Shown here piece by piece: positions 7,863 to 16,150 of a DNA stretch of 19,320 nucleotides. Position numbers and translations under genes: made by a program. Positions within the stretch are counted from its first letter, which is position 1. Every line of letters begins with the position of its first letter. The stretch comes from Strigomonas culicis. Lineage: Eukaryota > Euglenozoa > Kinetoplastea > Trypanosomatida > Trypanosomatidae. The notes beneath the pieces are model-generated. The model was given only the letters and a program-made list of their open reading frames with translations. It was not told the DNA's origin and made no database searches. Location: contig AUXH01000371.1 of assembly GCA_000482145.1 (NCBI GenBank), forward strand, positions 1 to 19,320, in the 5' to 3' direction.

Positions 7863-8026
7863 AGAGCTCGCTGCCGGACGTCGGGGCGGAGGCGGCCGCG
7901 CCCGCCGCGGCGCAGCACGCGGACCCTGCCGCGGCGGCGCCGGCACCCGCCGCGCAGAAGAAGAAGGGAGGCGCCGAGGCGAAGAAGTCCGCAGTGGACG
8001 AGGAGTTCGATAAGCTGTTCCAGTAG
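7760..8026 (+). other. Probable true C-terminus of the TBC1D23-like protein, in the -1 frame
   Basis: In the frame shifted by -1 relative to the upstream coding sequence, this segment reads TEQPAPAQQPFSADAAAD, then six Asp and YGLITSVP, and ends AVDEEFDKLFQ at a TAG (8024-8026). This acidic, Ala/Pro-rich tail with GC-rich third positions looks like real protein. The unshifted frame gives poly-Thr and Arg-rich sequence and stops at 7860-7862. A single base missing between about 7700 and 7765 would join the two parts into a product of about 694 residues. I see no canonical slippery heptamer at the junction, so an assembly or sequencing error in the C-runs (7708-7712 and 7714-7718) or a real indel is more likely than programmed frameshifting. 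Confidence 0.7.
7811..7828 (+). repeat. (GAC)6 trinucleotide repeat
   Basis: Six tandem GAC codons encode hexa-aspartate in the presumed true frame and a poly-Thr run in the unshifted frame. They lie just after the presumed frame break in the TBC1D23-like gene. Confidence 0.9.
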
Positions 8027-8748
8027 GGACGGGCGCGCCTGCGGTGTCTGCAGTCATGTATAAACATTTTGCTTGTGGATCCACTTGAGAAGTACCAATA
8101 CGAATCCAGTCACGAATCATCATGCATCTTTTCACGCTCATTTTTTTTTTCCATTTCATCTCTAGCTTGTCCATATCTATCGCCCATGTCATTCAGTGAT
8201 TAACAATACATAGCATCTCATCATTTTTTCGTGCGAGAAAACTAGCTATCAAAACATAACAACAAAAGCAGAGAAAAAAAAGTTATATACATTAGAAACA
8301 ACAACTTTGAGATATCGAAAACAATAATAAAAAAATAATTCTTTTAATATATATACCAACAGACAAGCATATTTATGCAACATCCGATTATCACTTTTTT
8401 TCCTTTTGTTTTCCCTCGCAGAAGCGTCATAACGATATTAACGTGTGTCTTTGTCATTACTTTGTGTTGCTCTCCAGCGTGCACATTTTCTTTTTTTTTA
8501 AAATCAATCAATCAATTATGTAATCCTTCCTCTGATGGACAACACGTGGAGTAGTGACGATATAAATAAGGATGCTAATAGAAGTACAGGCGACAACAGT
8601 TAGCACTTTTTTCTTCTTCTTTTATTGCTTCTCTATTTCTCCAAATCTCCTTCTCTATCTTTTTTTTATTATTATATCATTTAGCAGTATTTTTTTTTCT
8701 TCTTCATTATTTTAGACGCTTTAGAAGACGCTGTGAGCGACGATCCCG
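8027..8748 (+). other. AT-rich intergenic region between the TBC1D23-like and FKBP15-like genes
   Basis: This 722-base spacer is strongly AT-rich, with T-runs, a short TA-alternating stretch around 8346-8355 and a (TCAA)3 tetranucleotide repeat near 8503-8515. It ends in pyrimidine tracts serving the downstream gene. No credible coding frame or structured RNA was recognised. Confidence 0.7.
8690..8715 (+). promoter_or_regulatory. Trans-splice acceptor for the FKBP15-like gene
   Basis: A T/C-rich tract (8690-8713) ends in TTTAG with the AG at 8714-8715. The leader is 33 bases and the first ATG after it is 8749. Confidence 0.7.
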
Positions 8749-11700
8749 ATGCAGCAGAAAACGCTCTGCGTCGCGTCGTGCACTTTATTTCGCGTAGAGC
8801 CGAGCGGCAGGACGACGGCGCGGGGCGACTGCGCGATCGCGCTAGTCGGGTTGCCGTGCCGTCCGCCCAAGTACAGCATGGTCTGCTACAACAGCGGTGC
8901 CACCACGCTGTGTGTGGCGCGGCTGGAGGCGCAGAACGGGCGCGGCGCCGATGTGCGGCTGCAGCGCAACGGCTACGTGGACTTCACGGACGACGGCGGG
9001 CAGCGCTGGAGCGCCCTCTTCAAGAAGGACGCGCCGCGTGACAACCTCCTCGCGCACCTCGGCCTCGCCTTCTACGTGCTGCAGGGCCAGCCGCGGTACG
9101 CGGCAGTGGCGGTGGACCTGAGCCCGGCCGACGCGGGGCTGCCGCTGGGGCTGCAGCACCGCGCGCGGGTGCAGTACCGCGCCTACAGCACGACGGTGGA
9201 GGCGGATGGGCTGCCAGCCCTCGGCGCGCTGGTCGAGGAGAGCGCAGCCGAGCGGCCGTACACCTTCGCGCCGGTGGCGTCCGCCGCGACGCTGCCGGGC
9301 GGCGCGAAGGGCTTCGAGGGGCACGTGGTGGGGCTGACGGAGGGCGCGGTGCGCAGCGTCGTGGTGCCGCACGACATCCCGGCGGCGCCGTCGGACACAC
9401 TCCTTGTGAAGCAGTCTGCGCTGCCGACCGTCTTCGTGCTGCAGCTGGAGCGGCTGCAGGTGGTGGACGACAGCGCGGTCGACGACACCCCGTCCGTCTT
9501 TGCGCGCGACGGCGCCTCGATGGCGCTGGCGGTGGCGCCCGCGCCGGGCGACGGCAGCCGGCCGGAGGCGCCGCGCGGCTCCCTGGCAGCGGGTGGTGCC
9601 ATGCCGGCCCTGGCGGAGGGCGCCGGCGTGCCGGTGGAGCACATGTCGCTCATCCAGAAGGTGAGCGCCGGCGTCAGCGCGGCGACCTCCGGCGTGCGTG
9701 ACCTGCGCGACACCGTGGTGAGCGTCGCCGCGGACTGGAAGAGCTCCGTGAGCCGGCCGCAGCCGTCGGAGCTCTCCCACGCGGTGCTGCTGGAGCAGAT
9801 CGAACTGCTCATCGCCGACCGCGAGCGCGTCGGCACCGACGTCGCGCGCGAGGACGAACTGAGCCGCTCGCTGGACACGGACAACGCGGAGCTGCAGCGG
9901 CGCGTCGACGCGGTGGCGCGCGAGTGCCAGGAGCTGCTCGACGGCAAGTCCCGCACGCGCAGCACGATAGCAGAGCACAAGCTGGAGCGCACGCGCGAGC
10001 TGGTGCGGCTGCAGCAGCAGGTGGAGTCCGCCGTCCTCGCGCGCGACGACATCAACCGCCACCTCGACGCCGCCAAGCGGCTGCTGGAGGTGACGCAGGG
10101 TGAGCTGCGGCAGGTGCGCGGCCGCCGCGAGGTCGGCGACGTGCGCGCGGCCACCGTCGCGGAGAAGTTGACGACGACGCGTGACTCTTTGCGCGAGACG
10201 CAGCAGCAGCGGCTCACCCTCGAGGCGCGCGTGGCGATCCTCCAGGGCGAGCTGACGCAGTGCCAGATCGCGCTCCGCGGCCGGGCGGCTCAGCACGACG
10301 CGGTCGACCGGCAGGCCGACACGGAGCGCGACCGCCGCGTGGCGCTCATACAGGACGAGCGGCTGCAGCGCGAGTCGGAGAGCGCGCAGCTGCGCAGCGA
10401 CATCGTCCACGAGGTGAAGAGCCGCGAGATACGGCACCGCGCGGAGCGGGCGCGCGTCGAGGAGGAGCAGTTCTACCGCGGCCGCGAGGAGGGCCGCGCG
10501 ACCGGCAAGGCGGAGGCCGCCGCGGACGTGGCGGCGCACCAGAGCAGCCTCCTGCTGGAGGTGCGGCGCGCGGAGACGACGCTGGAGGCGTGCAAAGAAG
10601 AACTGCGCACGTGCATCCAGGACGCGGCGGCGGGCCGCCGCGCGCTGACGGGCGCGCTGCAGGACCTGCAGCGCGCGGCGAGCGAGGGCGCGCGGGAGAA
10701 GGTGCGGCTCGAGGCGGCGGTCGCGCGCTGCCGCGACCCGCAGCGCGCCGGGCGCGAGGCCGTGCTGCGCCAGCTCGCGGACCTCGGGTGCCGGCTGGAC
10801 CACCCGGCGACGCCGCAGCAGCTGCAGGGCGTCGTGGCCGCCATGCAGCGCGGCGACCGCTTCATCGACCTCTCCTTCAACCTCAAGAACTGGCAGACGA
10901 CGATCCAGCGGCTCCACGAGCAGCGCGCGGCGTACGTGTGCGGCCTGCTCGGCGACATCTACGCCAAGGGCGCGCAGTACTACCTCGACGAGTGGCGCAA
11001 GCCGCTGGAGGCGGCGCACGGCGACGTCGTGGCGCAGGTGCGGCGGGTGTGGGCGCAGCGCTACGGCGACGACCACTACCGCGTGTGCATGAGCGAGCGG
11101 CTGCAGCGCTTTGCGGTGGAGGAGGGCTACAGCGCCTTCCTCGCGCGGCTGGTGGCCTGGCGCGGCGCGCTCGCCGACGCGCGCGAGGCGCTGTGGCGCG
11201 AGGCGGAGGTGTCCCTCGCCGCGGCGTGGGCCGCCCACCAGGAGGACGTGCAGCTGCTGCAGCGCGCCTGCGCGGCGCAGCTGCGGTGCCGCGCGGAGTG
11301 GGCCGCGGCCGAGACCGCCGCGCGCGTGTCGCTCACACTCGAGGAGGCCGCCGCGCGCGCGCGGCTGCCGGAGGTGCTCGCGGAGCGCTGCCGGCAGATC
11401 CAACACGACGCACAGGCGCTGGTGCTAGGTGAGGAGGAGCTGGAGCGGGCCGCCGCCGTCGCCGACGAGTGCGCGCAGCGGGGCGGGATCGCGCACTACG
11501 CCGGCAAGTCGATGGCGGCCGCCGCCGCGGCGACGGCGCTCCGTCAGCAGCAGTGGGAGGTGGAGACGGCGGAGTGCGCGGCGCGCGCGCTGCTCGCGCG
11601 GGCGCAGTCGGAGGCCTTCCAGCACTGCGCAGCGGCGTGGGCGCGGCTGACGCCGCCGCCGCCGCCGCGGCTGACCGCCGTGGAGGTGGAGCCCCCCCAC

Positions 11701-12183
11701 GCGGTCCCGCCGCCGCCGCCGCCGCCTGTCCCGCGACCGACGCGTGCCGCGCCGCCACCGCGGCCGGCACCGGAGGCGCCGCCGGCGCTGCCGGACTTCA
11801 TGGCGGGCGAGCCGCCGCCGCTGCCGGAGGACCCGCCCACCCCACCGGCGGAGCGCAGGGCCGCCGGGCCGCGGCCCGACCCGCTGGACTCCATCTGCGA
11901 GTCCGTGACGCCGCCGTGCCGGTCGGAGCCCCGCACGCCGGTGCGGCCCTTCGCGCCGGCGGACGCGCTGACGACGGACACGCAGCACCGCGAGGCGCCG
12001 CCGGATCTGGACGACCTGGCGCCGTCGTCCTCCTCCTCTGCGGCGCCGCCGCCGCCGCTGACGACGGGTCTGTTCGGCGACGCCGACGCCGACGACGCCG
12101 CGCGGCAGGCCGACCCGCAGCGCGCTCCCGCCCGGCAGAAGCCGAAGCTGTTTGACAGTAGCAGTGCGGAGGAAGACCATTGA
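8749..12183 (+). CDS. FKBP15/WAFL-like endosomal coiled-coil protein
   Basis: The 1144-residue product has the architecture of FKBP15 (WAFL), an actin- and WASH-associated early-endosome protein in animals. Residues about 8-110 form a WH1-like domain (CYNSGATTLCVARL, NGYVDFTDDGGQRWSALF). Residues about 135-238 resemble an FKBP prolyl-isomerase fold (HRARVQYRAY, GGAKGFEGHVVGLTEGA, VFVLQLERLQVV). The FKBP core Trp is Phe189 here and the FDSS-type loop is not visible, so isomerase activity is unlikely. Residues about 340-660 are long, heptad-like Glu/Arg/Leu/Gln-rich coiled coil. Residues about 690-960 are Ala-rich helices with conserved-looking aromatic positions (WQTTIQRLHE, QYYLDEWRKPLE). Residues about 965-1140 are Pro-rich with polyproline runs. 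The tail contains two acidic LF motifs, GLFGDADADD and KLFDSSSAEED. The start follows a clear acceptor; the frame is unbroken. Assignment rests on domain order and motif resemblance; a lineage-specific coiled-coil protein is the alternative. Confidence 0.75.
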   Translation: MQQKTLCVASCTLFRVEPSGRTTARGDCAIALVGLPCRPPKYSMVCYNSGATTLCVARLEAQNGRGADVRLQRNGYVDFTDDGGQRWSALFKKDAPRDNLLAHLGLAFYVLQGQPRYAAVAVDLSPADAGLPLGLQHRARVQYRAYSTTVEADGLPALGALVEESAAERPYTFAPVASAATLPGGAKGFEGHVVGLTEGAVRSVVVPHDIPAAPSDTLLVKQSALPTVFVLQLERLQVVDDSAVDDTPSVFARDGASMALAVAPAPGDGSRPEAPRGSLAAGGAMPALAEGAGVPVEHMSLIQKVSAGVSAATSGVRDLRDTVVSVAADWKSSVSRPQPSELSHAVLLEQIELLIADRERVGTDVAREDELSRSLDTDNAELQRRVDAVARECQELLDGKSRTRSTIAEHKLERTRELVRLQQQVESAVLARDDINRHLDAAKRLLEVTQGELRQVRGRREVGDVRAATVAEKLTTTRDSLRETQQQRLTLEARVAILQGELTQCQIALRGRAAQHDAVDRQADTERDRRVALIQDERLQRESESAQLRSDIVHEVKSREIRHRAERARVEEEQFYRGREEGRATGKAEAAADVAAHQSSLLLEVRRAETTLEACKEELRTCIQDAAAGRRALTGALQDLQRAASEGAREKVRLEAAVARCRDPQRAGREAVLRQLADLGCRLDHPATPQQLQGVVAAMQRGDRFIDLSFNLKNWQTTIQRLHEQRAAYVCGLLGDIYAKGAQYYLDEWRKPLEAAHGDVVAQVRRVWAQRYGDDHYRVCMSERLQRFAVEEGYSAFLARLVAWRGALADAREALWREAEVSLAAAWAAHQEDVQLLQRACAAQLRCRAEWAAAETAARVSLTLEEAAARARLPEVLAERCRQIQHDAQALVLGEEELERAAAVADECAQRGGIAHYAGKSMAAAAAATALRQQQWEVETAECAARALLARAQSEAFQHCAAAWARLTPPPPPRLTAVEVEPPHAVPPPPPPPVPRPTRAAPPPRPAPEAPPALPDFMAGEPPPLPEDPPTPPAERRAAGPRPDPLDSICESVTPPCRSEPRTPVRPFAPADALTTDTQHREAPPDLDDLAPSSSSSAAPPPPLTTGLFGDADADDAARQADPQRAPARQKPKLFDSSSAEEDH
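11655..11728 (+). repeat. (CCG)n tracts encoding polyproline
   Basis: Two CCG-repeat tracts (about 11655-11670 and 11709-11727) encode runs of five to seven prolines in the Pro-rich region of the FKBP15-like protein. They are candidate profilin- or SH3-type ligands and are likely to vary in length between strains. Confidence 0.85.
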
Positions 12184-12600
12184 TGCATTGCTATCATTTG
12201 CTTTTTTCTTTTCCTTTCCTTTCTCACTCAGTACACATTGCACCTGTTCCCTCATTTTGCTCTTGTTATCATCATTTTTACTTTGCCCGACGATCAACGC
12301 TGTAATAGAAGGAAGCCTCTCTACAAGTGAATTACTTGAAAGAGCACCATTCTTTTTTTGTTTTATTTTTGCTTATTAGGCGCACCCACACACACGCATG
12401 ATGTTATTCGCTATTTTTCAAACGCCTATTTTCTTTTTTGTTCTTCTCACTTTCTCTTTCTCTTTCTCTTCTCTCTTCCAGTTTTAGAGTGTAGTACTAC
12501 ACAGACGCGCACGGCGAGCGTGTTCATCTTTTCTTTTCTTTTCTTCTCGTTCGTTGTGTTATCAAAAAGCTATTGCGTGTGTGCATCTTTAGCTGTAGCG
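12184..12600 (+). promoter_or_regulatory. Intergenic region with trans-splice acceptor for the propeller-like gene
   Basis: This 417-base spacer contains a long CT-rich tract with repeated CTTTCT units (12441-12479) ending in CCAG, with the AG at 12480-12481. This gives a leader of about 119 bases. A second pyrimidine tract near 12528-12549 leads to an alternative AG at 12568-12569 and a leader of about 31 bases. Neither leader contains an ATG before 12601. The frame upstream of 12601 encodes a Phe/Leu/Ser-rich peptide from pyrimidine tracts, so it is not taken as coding. Confidence 0.65.
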
Positions 12601-14721
12601 ATGCCGCAGTCCCGTGAAGCAAGCCAGCCTCCCCCGGCGCCCGTCGTCGTGCCTCGTGAGCTGCCGTACCATCAGATGATGGCACATCTGATCTCTGACA
12701 TGACCGCGCAGAACAGCGGCATTATCCAGGCCCCGTCGATGGACACCCGCGTCTGGCACGAGAAGAACGCGGGCAAGGTGCCCAAGATGGTCCCAGGCGC
12801 CATCAGCTTTAGCTCCGCCGGGCACCTCACGCAGACAGGGGCCCACACGATGGGGGGCCCGCGGTCGATCCCCATGACGGCCCTCCACAATGACACGCAC
12901 GCGACGGTGGCTGGCTACGAGGACGGCAGCGTGGAGATCACGTACAACCAGATCGGCGACGATGGCGGCCTCACGACGGCACACAAGTGCTTCATGCCCA
13001 CGGACTTCGACCCCGACTTCTACAAGGCGGAGGACCCCGCGTCGCCGGTCAAGGCGGCGCAGACGAAAGAGAAGGAGTCCGCGGCGCAGCGCATCCACCC
13101 GGTGGTGTCGGTGCACGGGGTGCACGTGGAGGAGGGCTGCTACCTCATCGGCGTGGCGCACAAGGACCGCGCGTACGTGGTGCTGGCGCCGCTCGAGCTG
13201 CGGTCGACCGCCGTGACGCTGCACCGCCGCGCACCGCCGTCGCCAGTGACGCTGGCGCTGCCGCCCGCCGCGCTGGCGCGGCTGCTGGCGGTGCCACCGG
13301 AGGGCGGCGCCCTCGCGGTGGAGCGCGTCGTGCTCTCCCCCTGCGGCCAGTTCGTCGCGGTGGCGGCCACGACCTGCCTGCCGCAGGTGCTGGTCTTCGC
13401 GCTGCCGCTGACGCGCGACGGCGGCCGCTTTGCCTCGTCGCTCGCGCGGCCGCCGACGGACGACGCGACCGGCGGCGCGCCGGCGCCAGTCGTGCTGACG
13501 CGCGCCCACCTCCGCACGCGCGCGGTGCTGCCACCCTTCGCGGCCGGCGTGACGCAGAAGGGCGTCACGCCGCCGGCCGCGTCGTGCCACTTCCTGCTGG
13601 ACACGGACGACTCGGCGGGCGTGCTGCTCATCGCGTGGACGGGCACGACGTGCTTCATGCGGCTGCTGCTGCGGCCGAGCTCGCTGCACCTCAGCGCGAC
13701 GTCGCCGCACGCGCCGAGGCTGTCGGAGGACGCGGGGCACAAGGCGGAGGGGCGGCGCGGGGGGCGCGAGCACACACAGAGCTTCCGCCAGGCGAACAGC
13801 ATCCACGCGCAGGCCCGCGCGGAGGCGGACATCGCCGCGCTGCTGAAGGACGGCGGCACGCCGCTCTTTGTCAGCAACCGCATCCACCGCGCGGTCGGCA
13901 CGGCGGACGGCCGCTACGTCGTGCTCGGCTGCGCGGAGGGCTGCGCCTACGTGCTGGACCGCCGCGGCGTGCGCGCCGTCGCGGGCGGCCCGCCGCCGTC
14001 GCTGCCGCTCCCCGCGCACCGCCACACCCCGCGCACGGAGGTCACCGCGCTCGCCGCGACGGTCGGCGGGCGCGGCGCGGAGGAGGAGGTGCGCGTCGTC
14101 TTCGCGACGACGTACCGCCGCGGCGACGCGGATCACTTCACCATGACGTACGTGACCGTCACGGCGGCCGGCGCCCGCGGGCCGCCGCTCTACCTCGTGG
14201 ACCTGCCCGCCGCCGTCGTCACTGCCTGCGCACCGGCGGCGGTGCCCTTCGTCGTGCTCTCCTTCGGCTCCTTCACGCTGCTGTGGGACGTGGCGTACAA
14301 CGTGGTGGTCGGCGGGCTGCCGCTGTGCGTGCACCGCCTCTCCGCCGTCCGCGAGGACGGCGACAACCTCCTGTGGGTGGAGGGCGGCGCCACGTTCCTG
14401 GACACGAACGCGATGCCGAGCCGCTGGCCGCTGCAGGCGCTGCTGCGCGCCGTGTACCCGACCCTCAACACGTACCTGCCGGGCGTGCCGCTGTGGGACC
14501 TCGCCGCCTTCCTGCGGCGCGCGCCGCCGGAGGTGCGCCTCAGCGGCGACCTCGGGCGGCTGTACGTGGCGGAGGAGGAGGGCTCGGCGGTGCTGCCGGC
14601 CGCGGCGCTGACGGGGCGCGCGGACGGCCAGTCGCGCGAGGGGTACATCCGGCAGCGCGTGGCGGACATACAGGCGGGGGCCCCGGAGCGCCGCGTGTGG
14701 CTGGAGCAGCTCCTCGCGTGA
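12601..14721 (+). CDS. Unidentified protein with WD40-like beta-propeller repeats
   Basis: I do not recognise this 706-residue protein. After a Pro-rich start it has several stretches with the strand-turn-strand pattern of WD40 blades: TALHNDTHATVAGYEDGSVEITY (about 97-119), VERVVLSPCGQFVAVAATT (about 240-258), GTADGRYVVLGCAEGCAYVLD (about 433-453) and SFGSFTLLWDVAYNVVVGGL (about 553-572). Classical GH and WD dipeptides are mostly absent, with one LLWD. A charged insert around 375-415 (Arg/Gly/His-rich) interrupts the fold. A helical C-terminus (about 610-640, ALLRAVYPTLNTYLPGVPLWDL) follows. No signal peptide or membrane segment is seen within the chosen start. A propeller scaffold is an inference from pattern; the complex it serves is unknown. 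Confidence 0.85.
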   Translation: MPQSREASQPPPAPVVVPRELPYHQMMAHLISDMTAQNSGIIQAPSMDTRVWHEKNAGKVPKMVPGAISFSSAGHLTQTGAHTMGGPRSIPMTALHNDTHATVAGYEDGSVEITYNQIGDDGGLTTAHKCFMPTDFDPDFYKAEDPASPVKAAQTKEKESAAQRIHPVVSVHGVHVEEGCYLIGVAHKDRAYVVLAPLELRSTAVTLHRRAPPSPVTLALPPAALARLLAVPPEGGALAVERVVLSPCGQFVAVAATTCLPQVLVFALPLTRDGGRFASSLARPPTDDATGGAPAPVVLTRAHLRTRAVLPPFAAGVTQKGVTPPAASCHFLLDTDDSAGVLLIAWTGTTCFMRLLLRPSSLHLSATSPHAPRLSEDAGHKAEGRRGGREHTQSFRQANSIHAQARAEADIAALLKDGGTPLFVSNRIHRAVGTADGRYVVLGCAEGCAYVLDRRGVRAVAGGPPPSLPLPAHRHTPRTEVTALAATVGGRGAEEEVRVVFATTYRRGDADHFTMTYVTVTAAGARGPPLYLVDLPAAVVTACAPAAVPFVVLSFGSFTLLWDVAYNVVVGGLPLCVHRLSAVREDGDNLLWVEGGATFLDTNAMPSRWPLQALLRAVYPTLNTYLPGVPLWDLAAFLRRAPPEVRLSGDLGRLYVAEEEGSAVLPAAALTGRADGQSREGYIRQRVADIQAGAPERRVWLEQLLA

Positions 14722-15096
14722 GCCACGCCGCGCGGAGCGAGAGAGGCAGGGGGTAGAGGTGGGGGAGGGGGGGGGGAGGGAAAGTTTTCTCTTTATTGCG
14801 TTGTATGTAACATAGTGTATAAATCTTGACTTCCAAATCTGCCGAGCACCGTCCCGTTCGTCGTGCCTTTACCTTTCAGAATCACCCCGAGCAGAAAAAA
14901 GATGTTCTTTTTTTTCAGATCACTCCACAAATATTTCCCTTTTCTTCTCTCTTTCCATTCTACTTCTCTTTCTGTAGGAATACACTGGTGTATCGACGAG
15001 CGGATTCACGAGGAAACGGTGTGTGTATACAGATCGATCGCCGTCTCTCCCCACCCCCTACACCCCATAAACGGGCATCGCTTGCCTCTGCTGGCC
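14722..15096 (+). promoter_or_regulatory. Intergenic region with G-run cluster and trans-splice acceptor
   Basis: This 375-base spacer begins with a purine-rich G-run cluster (separate entry). It then has a T/C-rich tract at 14934-14975 ending in TGTAG, with the AG at 14976-14977. The leader for the next gene is about 119 bases with no ATG before 15097. The in-frame open extension upstream to 14863 lies partly before the acceptor and encodes Phe/Ser-rich peptide, so it is excluded. Confidence 0.65.
14749..14780 (+). other. G-run cluster with G-quadruplex potential
   Basis: On the + (transcript) strand, G-runs of 5 (14749-14753), 5 (14761-14765), 10 (14767-14776) and 3 (14778-14780) are separated by short loops. 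This fits the G3+N1-7 quadruplex pattern. It begins 28 bases after the stop codon of the propeller-like gene, inside its 3' untranslated region, in an otherwise AT- or pyrimidine-rich spacer. Confidence 0.7.
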
Positions 15097-15543
15097 ATGT
15101 CCATCCGTGTGCTCTCACGCCGGCTGTGCGCGACAGGCAGCGCATCCACCTCCACGGCCTGCCTCTCTTCCCCCGGGCGCAGCCTCCTCGGCGGCGGCCG
15201 TGCCGTGCCCGCTGCTGCTGCTGCTGCTGCGGTGCTGCCGCTGTGCCAGCCGCGGCGCCGCTACGCCAGCTCCAGCAAGATACGGTCGGGCGGCCTCACG
15301 CAAGACCCCCACTACGCGGACGACGACTTCTCCCTGAAGCACTTCGATGTGTGCGACGTGGACCCCAGCGCGCTCTCGCACTTTTACTGGGACCGCGATG
15401 AGGACGAGCAGACGCCGTACGCGAACAACCGATTCCTCTCCGGCCTAATCGATGAGATGGATGAGAACGGGTCGGAGGCAATAGAGCGACTGGCCTGGGA
15501 GGACTATATGCTCTTGAAGGGCGAGTATGTGCCCACCTTCTAG
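15097..15543 (+). CDS. Small protein of unknown function, probably mitochondrial
   Basis: The 148-residue product is not recognised. Its N-terminus (MSIRVLSRRLCATGS, then Ser/Thr/Ala/Gly/Arg-rich sequence to RRRYASSS near residue 60) lacks acidic residues and is basic and hydroxylated, like a mitochondrial presequence. A run of seven alanines sits inside it. The mature part (about 65-148) is acidic and aromatic: HYADDDFSLKHFDVCDVD, HFYWDRDEDEQTPYANNRF, ERLAWEDYMLLKGEYVPTF. It contains no transmembrane segment. Such short acidic proteins with presequences occur among kinetoplastid mitoribosomal and respiratory-complex subunits, but no family is assigned. The start at 15097 is the first ATG after the predicted acceptor, and coding composition begins there. 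Confidence 0.8.
   Translation: MSIRVLSRRLCATGSASTSTACLSSPGRSLLGGGRAVPAAAAAAAVLPLCQPRRRYASSSKIRSGGLTQDPHYADDDFSLKHFDVCDVDPSALSHFYWDRDEDEQTPYANNRFLSGLIDEMDENGSEAIERLAWEDYMLLKGEYVPTF
15211..15230 (+). repeat. (GCT)n repeat encoding polyalanine
   Basis: Tandem GCT codons encode the alanine run inside the predicted mitochondrial presequence of the small protein. GCT is unusual against the GCG/GCC preference of the surrounding genes, which suggests recent repeat expansion. Confidence 0.75.
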
Positions 15544-16150
15544 AGGGTACAATGCCATGAATCTGCATCTTCTCTGCCTCCTGTTTTTTTTTGTCCCTTT
15601 TCTCTCACCTCACAAAGCGAGAGGGGCTGATGGAGAGGGAAGGGACATATGGGAATTACGTTGTTGCACCTTTTATAGAGTGTATTACAATCGAGAAGAA
15701 AGAAGAAGAGAGGAGGTAGAGCAATGATAAGAAGAAAAATAGATTAATAGTGTTTTATGCATACACCTTAAGTCACACTTTTTACCTTTGACCGTTTCTC
15801 TCTTCTTTCATCATATGTAAGTGCTTGCTTTAGTCTTTTTCACTTTTCTTGTAAAGATGAAGAAGTTAAAAAGAAAAGGGGAAAACCTATCATTAGACAC
15901 GCTGCGAGCGTACAACTTGTAAAAGCGTTTGAATGTCACAGTGAGGAAAAACTAAAAACAAAAAAAAATTGATCTCACAAGTGAAACATTTCCTTTCAAT
16001 GGACGACTTTCACTATTCTTTATGTTTACTCTTACATCTAATTGAGTCTTCATGATCCCCCATCCTATTTCTCTCCCCCTTTCTCACTTTTTTTTTATTA
16101 CGACAGTAATTCTTTTTTGTATTTTTTTTTACTTAGCAGTCCAGCGGCCC
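15544..16150 (+). other. AT-rich intergenic region before the LIM-type gene
   Basis: This 607-base spacer contains a purine-rich GA stretch (about 15694-15720), several T-runs and A-runs, and pyrimidine tracts near its end. Open frames here (for example 15527-15727) overlap the preceding stop or are low complexity, with no coding-like composition. No RNA gene was recognised. Confidence 0.7.
16110..16136 (+). promoter_or_regulatory. Trans-splice acceptor for the LIM-type gene
   Basis: A T-rich tract at 16110-16130 is followed by ACTTAG with the AG at 16135-16136, and another AG at 16138-16139. The leader is only about 12 to 14 bases before the ATG at 16151. An earlier AG at 16105-16106 is possible. 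Confidence 0.65.

Noticed and set aside
8842..11406. 854-codon open frame on the - strand
   Set aside because: It is antisense to the FKBP15-like gene. Long antisense frames are expected where GC-rich codons leave few stops; its Arg/His/Leu-rich sequence has no domain and its direction opposes the whole unit.
12358..12600. 81-residue hydrophobic N-terminal extension of the propeller-like protein, resembling membrane segments
   Set aside because: It translates CT-rich splice-signal sequence; predicted acceptors at 12480-12481 and 12568-12569 remove it.
12589..14334. 581-codon open frame on the - strand
   Set aside because: It is a shadow of the propeller-like gene, Arg/His/Ala-rich with no domain.
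16052..16150. 33-residue hydrophobic extension of the LIM protein, resembling a signal peptide
   Set aside because: It lies before the acceptor at 16135-16136 and is T-rich leader; the presequence begins at 16151.
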